Of a DNA stretch of 64,000 bases, positions 55,247 through 64,000 are shown piece after piece. Both the position numbers and the translations under genes were made by a program. Position 1 is the first letter of the stretch. Every line of letters starts with the position of its first letter. The stretch spans positions 1 through 64,000 of the forward strand of contig NZ_JBQKUP010000021.1 in the NCBI RefSeq assembly GCF_052156535.1, written 5' to 3'. Below the pieces are notes generated by a model. The model worked only from the letters and a program-made list of their open reading frames with translations, did no database searches and was not told where the DNA came from. This stretch comes from Nitrospira_E sp052156535 (lineage in GTDB: Bacteria; Nitrospirota; Nitrospiria; Nitrospirales; UBA8639).

Positions 55247-57076
55247 TTACTCAACCGTCACACTCTTGGCAAGATTTCTCGGACGGTCAATGTCTACCCC
55301 TCGCAACACCGCAATATGATAGGCCAGCAGTTGAAGGCCGACGGTAAACAGAATCGGAGTCAAGAGCGCATGGACAGCAGGAATCGCGAACACGTGATCG
55401 GCAACCTGATCCAAAGCATGATCCCCTTCGGTCACAAATGCAATCACGGGGGCACTCCTGGCGCGCACTTCCATCAGATTACTGACAGACTTTTCGTAGA
55501 GCCGATCTTTCGGCGATAGCACAACCACAGGCATATCCTCATCAATCAATGCAATGGGACCATGCTTCATCTCCCCCGCCGCATATCCCTCGGCATGGAT
55601 ATAGGAGATTTCTTTGAGTTTCAAGGCACCTTCCAGGGCAATGGGATAATTAATCCCCCGACCCAAATACAAAAAATTTCGTTTTTGATAATACTGCTGG
55701 GCAATCGCTTGGATCGACGCTTCCTGCTTGAGAATATACTCGACTTGGCCGGGAAGCTTGAGAAAATGATCCAACCACCATCGCCCTTCCTCCGGACTTA
55801 ACGTACGACGCACTCGTCCCACATGCAAGGCCAAGAGATATAAGGCAATCACCTGACCGGTAAAGGCTTTCGTGGAAGCCACACTAATCTCAGGCCCACA
55901 TCTCGTGTAAATCACCCCATCGGCTTCGCGAGCCAGGGTACTTCCCACCACATTCACAATCGCCAGGACACGAGCCCCCCGGTGCTTGGCTTCCCGGGCT
56001 GCCGCCAATGTGTCCGCCGTCTCGCCTGATTGTGAAATGGCAATAAACAAATCGTCTTTTTGAATCATCGGCTCCCGGTACCGGAACTCTGAACCGATAT
56101 CCACCTGAACGGGTCGTCGAATCATTTCTTCGAATAAATATTTCCCGATGAGCCCTGAGTGCCAGGAGGTCCCACACGCCACGATCCAGATTCGCCTGGC
56201 GTTGAGCAACTCCTCGTCGGTCATGGCCAAATCCGGAAGATCCGCTTCGCCCGTTTCATATTGAAACCGGCCCCGAAGCGTATCCATGATCACTTGTGGC
56301 TGTTCGTGAATTTCCTTCATCATGAAATCCGGATAGCCGCCCTTTTCGGCCGCCTCAGCATCCCAATCAATGATAACGGGGTTGAAGCTTTTCGGTTGGC
56401 CTTCCGAATCAAAAATGGTTATACCAGAATCTTCTAAAATGCCCACATCTCCGTCTTCGAGAAACACCACCTCCCGTATATGAGCTAGGAGAGGCGTGAC
56501 ATCAGAGGCCAAAAAGGCTCCTTTTCCATTCTGACCAATCACCAGGGGACATCCTGAACGACTGACGACGATGCGTCCCGGCTCAGCCAGCGACATCACG
56601 GCAATGGCATAACTCCCATGGAGCTCATTGGCAATTAATCTGACGGCCTCTTGAAGCCCATGCCCTTTTATCGTGAGCGAGGATAAGAGGTGCGCAATGA
56701 CCTCGGTGTCGGTTTCAGACTCAAATCGATAGCCTTCTAATTCCAATCGATGGCGGAGATCGAGAAAATTTTCAATGATTCCGTTATGGACAAGAACAAT
56801 CTCTCCCGAACGGTGAGGATGGGCATTTTGTTCAGATGGCCGACCATGCGTGGCCCAACGCGTATGACCGATTCCTATTGTTCCGGCAACGGCCCCGTTT
56901 TGCAAAACGGCCTGAAGATTGGTGAGCTTGCCAACCGTCCTTCGAATTTTCAACTCTCCATTATGTTGAATCGCAATCCCGGCGGAGTCGTACCCTCGAT
57001 ATTCCAACCGTTGTAACCCGGCCACTAAAATAGGGGACGCTGATTCACCTCCTACATATCCGATGATTCCACACAT
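55247..57076 (-). CDS. glmS: Glutamine-fructose-6-phosphate aminotransferase (isomerizing)
   Basis: Makes glucosamine-6-phosphate for UDP-GlcNAc. 609 aa: MCGIIGYVG with the N-terminal nucleophile Cys2, HTRWATHGRPSEQNAHPH of the glutaminase domain, then two SIS domains (ACGTSWHSGLIGKYLFEE, ISQSGETADTLAA) and the C-terminal PRNLAKSVTVE, the family's signature end. No leader ribozyme is evident in the 130 bp upstream. Confidence 0.97.
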   Translation of the reverse strand: MCGIIGYVGGESASPILVAGLQRLEYRGYDSAGIAIQHNGELKIRRTVGKLTNLQAVLQNGAVAGTIGIGHTRWATHGRPSEQNAHPHRSGEIVLVHNGIIENFLDLRHRLELEGYRFESETDTEVIAHLLSSLTIKGHGLQEAVRLIANELHGSYAIAVMSLAEPGRIVVSRSGCPLVIGQNGKGAFLASDVTPLLAHIREVVFLEDGDVGILEDSGITIFDSEGQPKSFNPVIIDWDAEAAEKGGYPDFMMKEIHEQPQVIMDTLRGRFQYETGEADLPDLAMTDEELLNARRIWIVACGTSWHSGLIGKYLFEEMIRRPVQVDIGSEFRYREPMIQKDDLFIAISQSGETADTLAAAREAKHRGARVLAIVNVVGSTLAREADGVIYTRCGPEISVASTKAFTGQVIALYLLALHVGRVRRTLSPEEGRWWLDHFLKLPGQVEYILKQEASIQAIAQQYYQKRNFLYLGRGINYPIALEGALKLKEISYIHAEGYAAGEMKHGPIALIDEDMPVVVLSPKDRLYEKSVSNLMEVRARSAPVIAFVTEGDHALDQVADHVFAIPAVHALLTPILFTVGLQLLAYHIAVLRGVDIDRPRNLAKSVTVE

Positions 57077-57208
57077 ACTCTAACGCTCCTTACATCGCAT
57101 CATTTTTTCCAAATAGTATTGGAAAGTTCGGGATGGTATCGATCAGCCTAGATGTAAACACATGAGCCCGGCCAGATATCGCTCGACTTCGTTCATCAAA
57201 TTTGGCCA

Positions 57209-58732
57209 CTAGACAGGGTCTTTTTGTTGCTGAGGATTCGGTCGGAGTGACGAGTCTGCCTGATCCCCATGCTCTTTAGCCTGAACATGGGCGGCTGAGG
57301 AAGAAGCCAGAATTTCTCGCCGTTTCGCCGCCGTACCTTCTTTATTGACTTGCGCGACTCGAGAAATGCCCAATGCATTGGGCGGAACATTTTTTGTGAC
57401 GGTGGTCCCTGCCGCAATCAACGCCCCTTCCCCTATCGTCACCGGTGCAATTAATTGCACATCGCTCCCAATAAAGACATTGTCCTCGATCTGTGTCCGT
57501 GCCTTTCGAAATCCATCATAGTTGCAGGTAATGGTCCCGGCGCCGATATTCACATTCCGCCCAATCACGGTATCTCCGAGATAACTCAAATGATTGACCT
57601 TAGACCCTTCTCCCACTTCCGTCTGTTTCAATTCCACAAAATTACCAACCTTGCCTTTTCGATGAATATGGCTCCCCGGACGCAAATGCGCAAAAGGGCC
57701 GATGACCGCCCCCTCTTCTATCCTGGCTTCCAGCAAGACGCACGAATCCTGAATGAGGACATTATTGCCGACCAGGCAATTGTTCAGCCTTGAATTGCCG
57801 TGAATAACGCAATTGGCTCCAATGACGGTCCGGCCTTCAAGTATGACTCCAGGATAAAGGCTGGTATCCCTTCCGACCTCGACTCCATCGTCAATAATCA
57901 CCCGTTCCGGATCCAACATGGTGACACCTGCCAACATGAGACGCTGGCAAATTCGTCGTCGCATTTCTTTTTCGGCTATAGCCAGGTGTTCCCTTGTGTT
58001 AATCCCGGTCGTCTCTAAATGGTCATTGGTTAACCATGCCACAACTTTCAGGCCTTGCTGGACAGCCACTTCAATCATATCGGTGATGTAATATTCCCCT
58101 TGGGCATTTTGCGGACGCAATTGGCTCAATGCTCTTCCAAGGAAGGTACTATCCACGACATACGTCCCAACATTAATTTCAGAAATCCTTCGTTCTTCTG
58201 CTGAGCAATCTTGATCCTCGACAACACGACGGATCTCGCCTGATGGCCCGCGAACCACCCGCCCGTATCCACGTGATTCCGGAATGACCGTCGTTAAGAT
58301 GGTCAGGCCGGCTTTTTCAGATTGATGATAATCAACCAGGGAAGTCAGTGTGGCCTGCGTTAATAAGGGCGAATCGCCATTAAGAATTAAAAATTGGTCG
58401 GCCTGCTTAGCGTCGTTCCTGGTACATACTGGATACGCCTGTTGAACGGCATGCCCCGTCCCCAATTGTTTCTCCTGGATCACCACTTCAAACGGCTCAA
58501 AATTAGCCTTTTCTTGTTCGAGGTAGGCCTGGACCTGTTCCGATCCATGGCCAACCACAATGGCAACGGTCTGGGTTGCCACTTGCCTGGCTAAGTTCGC
58601 GGCATACCACAGCATGGGACGACCGGCTACAGGATGCAGGACTTTGGGTAAAGCCGATTTCATTCGGGTTCCTTGTCCCGCAGCCAGAATCATTACGGCC
58701 GTGTTTTTTTTACCACTCATTACGCCTGTCAT
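57209..58732 (-). CDS. glmU: Bifunctional UDP-GlcNAc pyrophosphorylase / glucosamine-1-phosphate acetyltransferase
   Basis: Makes UDP-N-acetylglucosamine. 507 aa: nucleotidyltransferase N-half (LAAGQGTRMKSALPKVLHPV, LILNGDSPLL) and left-handed beta-helix C-half (FAHLRPGSHIHRKGKVGNFV, NIGAGTITCNYDG). The last 45 residues are a polar tail, a bit longer than usual. ATG 58732 or 58720 could start it. Next to glmS, the preceding enzyme of the same pathway. Confidence 0.96.
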   Translation of the reverse strand: MTGVMSGKKNTAVMILAAGQGTRMKSALPKVLHPVAGRPMLWYAANLARQVATQTVAIVVGHGSEQVQAYLEQEKANFEPFEVVIQEKQLGTGHAVQQAYPVCTRNDAKQADQFLILNGDSPLLTQATLTSLVDYHQSEKAGLTILTTVIPESRGYGRVVRGPSGEIRRVVEDQDCSAEERRISEINVGTYVVDSTFLGRALSQLRPQNAQGEYYITDMIEVAVQQGLKVVAWLTNDHLETTGINTREHLAIAEKEMRRRICQRLMLAGVTMLDPERVIIDDGVEVGRDTSLYPGVILEGRTVIGANCVIHGNSRLNNCLVGNNVLIQDSCVLLEARIEEGAVIGPFAHLRPGSHIHRKGKVGNFVELKQTEVGEGSKVNHLSYLGDTVIGRNVNIGAGTITCNYDGFRKARTQIEDNVFIGSDVQLIAPVTIGEGALIAAGTTVTKNVPPNALGISRVAQVNKEGTAAKRREILASSSAAHVQAKEHGDQADSSLRPNPQQQKDPV

Positions 58733-58754
58733 ACCCTTCGTTAAATGTCTCTTC

Positions 58755-59432
58755 TCATGGGGTTTGGACTTTTGGTGAGTCCTTGAGGGTCATTCTATCT
58801 CGTTTTTGTGCAATTTCAATGCTAGAGGATTTATCCGGAGGAGAATAGAACCCGCCTGAAACAATTAGCTTCATGGCTTCCTCAACTCCCATATCTACAG
58901 GTATAACTTCACTTTCGGGAACCAGGAGAAAATAGCCAGAAGTTGGATTCGGGGATGTTGGGACAAACACATGGACCAGAGGCTCCGGAGCCAGATTCTG
59001 GATTTCCCTTCTGGTTTCCCCCGTAACAAACGACAAACAATAGTTCCCCTCTTTTGGAAATTGAATCATAACCACTTTGTTATATTTTTCCCGTTGCTTG
59101 AATGATAAGATGTCCATCATCGACTTTAATGTGGCATAAATACCACGTACAATCGGGACGCGATCTAAAATTTCTTCCCACCGGACGACCAATCGTTTTC
59201 CCAAAAAATTTGTGGCAAAGACCCCGGCTGAAAAAATCAATAGCAATAATGCCAAAATACCCAAACCGGGGAAGTAATAATCCGGCAACACCAGGTCCGC
59301 TAATGCCGTGCCAAGAATACTATCCACAGTCACAAAAAGCGTTTTTAAGATCAGGATCGTTCCCCAAATTGGGGTAATTACCAACAGGCCTGTCAAAAAA
59401 TAACGTCTGAGAGAGGCGCGAAGGGTATTCAT
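58755..59432 (-). CDS. DUF502 family membrane protein
   Basis: 225 aa with two N-terminal membrane helices (YFLTGLLVITPIWGTILIL and YFPGLGILALLLLIFSAGVF) and a soluble C-terminal domain (RVPIVRGIYATLKSMMDIL, VHVFVPTSPNPTSGYFLLVP). This is the standard DUF502 layout; function unknown. The start at 59432 is preferred as AAGGCGG stands upstream. It lies 23 bp upstream of glmU on the same strand and may head the envelope cluster. Confidence 0.9.
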   Translation of the reverse strand: MNTLRASLRRYFLTGLLVITPIWGTILILKTLFVTVDSILGTALADLVLPDYYFPGLGILALLLLIFSAGVFATNFLGKRLVVRWEEILDRVPIVRGIYATLKSMMDILSFKQREKYNKVVMIQFPKEGNYCLSFVTGETRREIQNLAPEPLVHVFVPTSPNPTSGYFLLVPESEVIPVDMGVEEAMKLIVSGGFYSPPDKSSSIEIAQKRDRMTLKDSPKVQTP

Positions 59433-59597
59433 GAGAAAATCCGCCTTATACCCGCCACACAGAGCAGGCACGGTCTATACGGGAGAGGTAGGAAGTCACC
59501 GTAATACTACCGCATCTTACAATCAGGATGGGACTCCTGCAAGACTTTTCTTGCGAATTTCAATGACTTAGACTAGGATCGATCAGGGCAAATTTCC

Positions 59598-60395
59598 ATG
59601 AAACCGAGAAAACATGCAAAGGGAAAACAGGGGCTGTCTTCAGGGTTATTCATCACCTTCGAGGGCACAGAAGGCTCTGGAAAGACCACACAATGCCACC
59701 GATTGGCACGAGCACTTCGAGCTCAGGGCTATCAGGTATTAGAAACCCGTGAGCCTGGAGGAACTCCATTGTCTGAGGCCATTCGGCGCCTTCTGCTTTC
59801 CCACTCTAAAACGGAATCCAACAAGGAAATCATTACTCCAGAATGCGAAACAGCTCTAATTTTGGCTGCCCGGTCCCAACATGTGGCTCATGTGATTCGG
59901 CCAGCACTGTTAAAAGGCATGCTTGTTCTGTGTGACCGGTTTTTTGATTCAACTCTGGCCTACCAGGGATACGGACGACACCGTGACATCACCTTTCTCA
60001 AGCATTCCCATCAATTCGCCACGGAAGGACTGACTCCACACCTTACGTTTTTACTCGATCTTCCGACCCAAGAAGGGTTGGCGAGGCGACAACAGGCCCG
60101 ACACCAAAATCGGCTTGACCAGGAATCCTTGGATTTCCATCAACGAGTACGTCGAGGCTTCATCGCCCTCGCTAAACAGCATCCCCAACGCATTCAAACA
60201 TTGGATGCCAGGCAATCCCCCGAGATCCTGAACACTCTCATTACATCCATGATGACACGCCTCATTCAGTCGTTGCCATCGACATGCCTGGCTCACGTCA
60301 CTCCTCAACCCAAACACATCATCAAACGAGTCCAGACGAAAGGGACCACTCAGCATGGCGTTTCGAGATCTCGTCGGGCATCAACGCCCAATTAA
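59598..60395 (+). CDS. tmk: Thymidylate kinase
   Basis: Phosphorylates dTMP to dTDP, needed for DNA and also for the dTDP-sugars made by the rfb genes nearby. FITFEGTEGSGKTTQCHRLA is the P-loop; TREPGGTPLSEAIR and VLCDRFFDSTLAYQGYGR follow. At 265 aa it is about 50 residues longer than usual: there is an N-terminal extension (about 15 residues) and a C-terminal basic tail whose last 41 bp overlap holB. Confidence 0.93.
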   Translation: MKPRKHAKGKQGLSSGLFITFEGTEGSGKTTQCHRLARALRAQGYQVLETREPGGTPLSEAIRRLLLSHSKTESNKEIITPECETALILAARSQHVAHVIRPALLKGMLVLCDRFFDSTLAYQGYGRHRDITFLKHSHQFATEGLTPHLTFLLDLPTQEGLARRQQARHQNRLDQESLDFHQRVRRGFIALAKQHPQRIQTLDARQSPEILNTLITSMMTRLIQSLPSTCLAHVTPQPKHIIKRVQTKGTTQHGVSRSRRASTPN

Positions 60396-61386
60396 ATGGC
60401 TTCAGACAGCGGTCTCCACCAATCATCTTGGCCATGCCTATCTCTTTCACGGAGAACCGACCATTGGGAAACGACTCACCGCTATCGCGCTTGCCCAATA
60501 TCTCCATTGCGAGGTCCCACAAATCGCACCAACCCCTGATGCCTGCGGCCACTGCCGATCATGTCATCAAATCGCCCAGGCCACCCATCCCGACTTTTTG
60601 TTGGTTCAACCTGAAGATACGCAAAAGCAGAATCCCAAAATTACCATTGATCAAATTCGGGACATCGAACATCTGGTCATTTATCGTCCTCTGCTGGGGT
60701 CACATAAGATTTGCCTCATTGATCAGGCCAACTCAATGACCACCGAAGCCGCCAACGCCTTGCTCAAGACATTGGAGGATCCGCCAGACCATTGCCTCTT
60801 TCTCCTGATCACCAGCCGCCCGGAGCACCTTTTGGCGACGATTCGGTCTCGATGCATTACGTTGCGATTTGCCCCGCTTCCCTCTGCCAGCATTTATGAA
60901 TTCCTGAAGGAACGGACAGACAGGGAAGACCAGGATAACAGGTTAATCGCGGCATTTGCGGAAGGCCGGTTGGGTTCAGCTTTGGCTTGTGACCCAAAAG
61001 AATTAAAGGTGAAAATCCGTCAGTACTGGGCGTTGTTATTTGGGGAAGATACTGCGTCGGCTTCACGAGTGATGGATATGAGTGAAGGGCTGGTCAAATC
61101 GAACCAAGTACAGGAAGCGATTCATTGGTTTTGGGCAGGGCTCAGGGACTTGCTATTGCTGACCCTGGATCAGTCCTTGTCTCCCACCTTGTACCAGGAT
61201 CAAGAAACGGCGCTTCGCGAGTTGTCTCTACAGATCACCCCTTCTTCACTTCTGGACTTAATCCATGAACTCAACCAACTCGAGCGAGGGCAACAACGAA
61301 ATCTTAATATGCAAATCGGATTGGAACAATTTTTCTTACATCTCCACGACCAATTGGAATTCTCGCATTCACCAGGGCTCGCTTAA
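60355..61386 (+). CDS. holB: DNA polymerase III delta-prime subunit
   Basis: Clamp-loader subunit of 343 aa. MAFRDLVGHQRPIKWLQ, HAYLFHGEPTIGKRLTA (P-loop-like), the four-cysteine zinc knuckle CGHCRSCHQ with the preceding Cys, ITIDQIRDI, KICLIDQANSMTTEAANALLK and LEDPP are all typical. The start matches the family although it lies 41 bp inside tmk; tmk-holB adjacency is common in bacteria. Confidence 0.94.
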   Translation: MAFRDLVGHQRPIKWLQTAVSTNHLGHAYLFHGEPTIGKRLTAIALAQYLHCEVPQIAPTPDACGHCRSCHQIAQATHPDFLLVQPEDTQKQNPKITIDQIRDIEHLVIYRPLLGSHKICLIDQANSMTTEAANALLKTLEDPPDHCLFLLITSRPEHLLATIRSRCITLRFAPLPSASIYEFLKERTDREDQDNRLIAAFAEGRLGSALACDPKELKVKIRQYWALLFGEDTASASRVMDMSEGLVKSNQVQEAIHWFWAGLRDLLLLTLDQSLSPTLYQDQETALRELSLQITPSSLLDLIHELNQLERGQQRNLNMQIGLEQFFLHLHDQLEFSHSPGLA

Positions 61387-61471
61387 CCATCAATTACCTG
61401 CTTACCACAGTTCTGCGACCACCCGGTCGTTTGGCACATGTGGGTTCTGAGCTAACAGAGGATGTCTTGTC

Positions 61472-63457
61472 ATGTCCAACACGTTTTATGTCACCACCCC
61501 TATCTATTATGTCAATGATGTGCCTCACATTGGCCACGCCTACACCACCATCGCGGCCGATGTTCTAGCCCGGTTTTATCGGCTAACAGGCCATGAGGTT
61601 TTTTTCCTCACCGGATTAGACGAACATGGGCAAAAAGTCCAGCAGGCTGCAGCCAAGGCCGGAATCGATCCACAGGCACATTGTGACCTCCTCACGCCGA
61701 AGTTCAAGAATCTCTGGTCGCAATTGCATATCTCCAACAATGGGTTTATTCGCACCACCGACCTTCAACATCAGGCCACTGTACAACGCTACCTTCAAGC
61801 CCTCTATGACAAAGACTTGATTTATCAAGCCGAATACACCGGCTGGTATTGCACCTATGACGAGCGATTTTGGACAGAAAAGGATGTGGAGAACGGCCTG
61901 TGCCCGGATTGTCGGCGACCAGTAGAGCAGGTCAGTGAACGAAATTATTTTTATCGCATGAGTCGCTTTCAAAACCGGTTGAAGGAGCATATCCAGACAA
62001 ATCCCGACTTCATTCAGCCGGCCACCCGTCGCAATGAAGTCCTAGGGTTTCTGCAAAAGCCCCTTGAAGATCTGTCAATTTCCCGACCCAAGTCACGGTT
62101 ATCGTGGGGCATCGAATTGCCATTTGATCGGGATTGCGTGGCCTATGTGTGGTTCGACGCCTTAGTGAATTACCTGTCAGCCCTGGAGTACGTCCCTCCA
62201 ACTCCCAGCACCTCAAAATTCTGGCCCGCGTCGCTCCATCTGGTCGGGAAAGATATTTTGACCACCCATGCCGTCTACTGGTCGACCATGTTAATGGGGT
62301 TGGAGCTGCCGCTTCCCCAATCCATCTTTGCACATGGCTGGTGGACGGTGAATGGGGAAAAGATGTCAAAAAGTCGAGGGAATGTTGTCGATCCCTATGG
62401 CGTGGTCAAAGAATTCGGCGCTGATGCCTTTCGCTATTTTCTGTTGAGAGAAGTCCCATTCGGCCAGGATGGAGATTTCTCCATCACGGCATTCGGTAGC
62501 CGGTATAACGCTGAATTGGCCAACGATCTTGGCAATCTGCTGTCCCGAACTCTTACGATGCTGGCAAATTTTTCCAACAATACCGTCCCTCAACCCGACG
62601 CCAAACACGAAACCGATCAGGATCGTCAACTCCAGCATTCGGCTTCATCCCTTTTCCCCTCCATTGACACGCACCTTCGCCACTTAGAATTTAATCGCGC
62701 ACTGGAAACCACGTGGGCTTTGGTCCAGTCAGCTAATCAATATATTGATAAGACCGCTCCGTGGATGTTGGCCAAAGATCCTGGGCATACCCCTCGCCTT
62801 CACACCGTCCTGTTTCATCTCACGGAGGTTTTACGATTTCTCACGTTGGCCGTATACCCGTTTATGCCACAGATCGCCGAAACGATGAAGACCCGACTGG
62901 GATTATCGATGAATTTTTCCACACCCATGTTGCAAGAATTCCCTCGTTGGGGAGCATACCTTTATACGGGGCAAACCAGTAAAGGTGCTTCGCTATTTCC
63001 CAGAAAAGATTCCCGTCCACCGGGCTCCCAAAAGAGTCCCGAACATACAACGCCGATTCACCCAAACAGGACACCCATGGAAACACCTCAGCCCGTTTCA
63101 TCCACCCAACCCCAGTCCCCACCCAGCGAGGTGATACAGATCGGCATTGCCGATTTCCAAAAAGTCCAATTGAAGGTGGCAAAAGTCTTAACGGCAGAAC
63201 GTGTCCCAAAGTCTGAAAAATTGCTTAAGCTCCAGGTAGATATCGGAACCGAACAGCGTCAGATTGTGGCTGGAATTGGGAAAAAGTATGCCCCCGAAGA
63301 AATGGTGGGCCGAACCATTGTCGTTGTGGCAAATCTCAAGCCGGCAAAACTGATGGGGATTGAATCCCAAGGCATGGTATTAGCTGCAGGAGATCAAGAG
63401 GTCCTTGAACTTCTTAACATGTCCCAGGAGATCCCTGCCGGGACAAGGATCAAATGA
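61472..63457 (+). CDS. metG: Methionyl-tRNA synthetase
   Basis: Charges tRNA-Met. 661 aa: FYVTTPIYYVNDVPHIGHAY (HIGH at 19-22), LTGLDEHGQKVQQAA, one zinc-type CPDC pair in the connective region, HGWWTVNGEKMSKSRGNVVDP (KMSKS near 298), and a C-terminal tRNA-binding domain (about 555-661, QLKVAKVLTAERVPKSEKL). A low-complexity Pro/Ser/Thr linker (about 510-555) joins the catalytic core and the C-terminal domain. Third gene of tmk-holB-metG. Confidence 0.96.
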   Translation: MSNTFYVTTPIYYVNDVPHIGHAYTTIAADVLARFYRLTGHEVFFLTGLDEHGQKVQQAAAKAGIDPQAHCDLLTPKFKNLWSQLHISNNGFIRTTDLQHQATVQRYLQALYDKDLIYQAEYTGWYCTYDERFWTEKDVENGLCPDCRRPVEQVSERNYFYRMSRFQNRLKEHIQTNPDFIQPATRRNEVLGFLQKPLEDLSISRPKSRLSWGIELPFDRDCVAYVWFDALVNYLSALEYVPPTPSTSKFWPASLHLVGKDILTTHAVYWSTMLMGLELPLPQSIFAHGWWTVNGEKMSKSRGNVVDPYGVVKEFGADAFRYFLLREVPFGQDGDFSITAFGSRYNAELANDLGNLLSRTLTMLANFSNNTVPQPDAKHETDQDRQLQHSASSLFPSIDTHLRHLEFNRALETTWALVQSANQYIDKTAPWMLAKDPGHTPRLHTVLFHLTEVLRFLTLAVYPFMPQIAETMKTRLGLSMNFSTPMLQEFPRWGAYLYTGQTSKGASLFPRKDSRPPGSQKSPEHTTPIHPNRTPMETPQPVSSTQPQSPPSEVIQIGIADFQKVQLKVAKVLTAERVPKSEKLLKLQVDIGTEQRQIVAGIGKKYAPEEMVGRTIVVVANLKPAKLMGIESQGMVLAAGDQEVLELLNMSQEIPAGTRIK

Positions 63458-63663
63458 TACCCTCTATGCGTCTTTCACTCAAAAAGTCGTGAGGGATGTC
63501 TTCCCCCAAATCTTTCTTGAAAAGACTCTCAAGCTCTTGCACGGAATGAAGAAAATACATACTCAGAAAAATTCAGGGATTATCACGAGGAGGGAAATGC
63601 AACCCCATTAGCAAAGTGACTCACATGGGAGAACCTCCGCGTTACCCCATGAAAGGGGAAAGG

Positions 63664-64000
63664 CTAATACGCCTCCCGATGGATCAACCCCTTCCAAAGT
63701 GTCATAATCATAATCTTTACATCCAGCCATAAGGACCAATGCTCAATATAATACATGTCGTAGGCTAAACGTTTTTCCCAAGAGGTATTTCCGCGCAATC
63801 CATTAATTTGTGCCCAACCCGTAATTCCGGCTTTCATGGTGTGACGCAGGTTATATTGGGGAATCTGGGCCCGGAATTTCTCGATAAACTCCGGTCGCTC
63901 GGGACGCGGCCCCACAATACTCATCTCTCCCTTTAAGACATTCCAAAATTGCGGCAATTCATCCAAACTGGTTCGTCGCAGAAACGTCCCGATGGGCGTC
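63664..64000 (-). CDS. Bacterial sugar transferase (undecaprenyl-phosphate glycosyl phosphotransferase), C-terminal part
   Basis: The frame is open to the window edge, so the N-terminus is missing. Visible residues include LRRTSLDELPQFWNVL, GEMSIVGPRPERPEF, HTMKAGITGWAQINGLRG and YYIEHWSLWLDVKIM, the catalytic core of the WbaP/WcaJ family that places the first sugar phosphate on the carrier lipid. Together with the rhamnose and carrier-lipid genes it points to exopolysaccharide or O-antigen production. Confidence 0.95.
   Translation of the reverse strand, partial: TPIGTFLRRTSLDELPQFWNVLKGEMSIVGPRPERPEFIEKFRAQIPQYNLRHTMKAGITGWAQINGLRGNTSWEKRLAYDMYYIEHWSLWLDVKIMIMTLWKGLIHREAY

Overview
The window reads as the chromosome of a Gram-negative, signalling-rich bacterium. 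My best guess is the phylum Nitrospirota, a Nitrospira-like lineage. This rests on gene content (multi-PAS/GAF kinases, a sigma-54 activator, a c-type heme DUF3365 sensor, a Pal-like lipoprotein, a type I secretion operon) and on moderate GC; no rRNA or unambiguous marker is present, so it is tentative.

Layout. 1-0.3 kb: the end of an IS200/IS605-type transposase and its terminal hairpin. 0.46-8.2 kb: signalling. A CHASE2-nucleotidyl cyclase is followed by a cluster of a receiver protein, a histidine kinase with a Rossmann-like N-terminus, a Cache-HAMP-PAS histidine kinase and a heme-binding DUF3365 protein. 8.3-11.5 kb: M28 peptidase, YceI and a DsbA/FrnE-like protein. 11.7-14.7 kb: a GAF-PAS sigma-54 activator, a palindrome array, a strong sigma-54 promoter and an OsmC-family gene. 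14.8-17.4 kb: a broken mddA-like methyltransferase, a cupin and a Pal/OmpA lipoprotein. 18.4-19.3 kb: a second good sigma-54 promoter, a structured leader and a receiver protein.

19.4-39.5 kb is the accessory heart. A minus-strand type I secretion operon encodes a frameshifted HlyC-like acyltransferase, an anchored accessory protein, a 2844-residue lipase-RTX giant, an ABC exporter and a membrane fusion protein. Upstream lie an intact second HlyC-like gene, a PAS-LuxR regulator, a DUF433/DUF5615 toxin-antitoxin pair, a second accessory gene followed by a ruined 5' stub of another RTX gene, two secreted paralogues of unknown function, a degraded gene, and three copies of a ~270-330-bp dispersed repeat. 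The module has been duplicated and is decaying. Both HlyC-like copies appear to lack the two catalytic residues of classical HlyC.

40-64 kb returns to core functions: a four-PAS hybrid kinase, thiD, an alpha/beta hydrolase, a gamma-carbonic-anhydrase-like protein, a nucleotide-sugar-epimerase-like protein, a CPBP protease and a malic enzyme. A minus-strand envelope-precursor cluster (glmU, glmS, rfbB, rfbA, rfbC, rfbD, uppP) supplies UDP-GlcNAc, dTDP-rhamnose and undecaprenyl phosphate. tmk, holB and metG follow, and the window ends inside a sugar transferase likely to start exopolysaccharide or O-antigen synthesis. No tRNA, rRNA or CRISPR array was seen.
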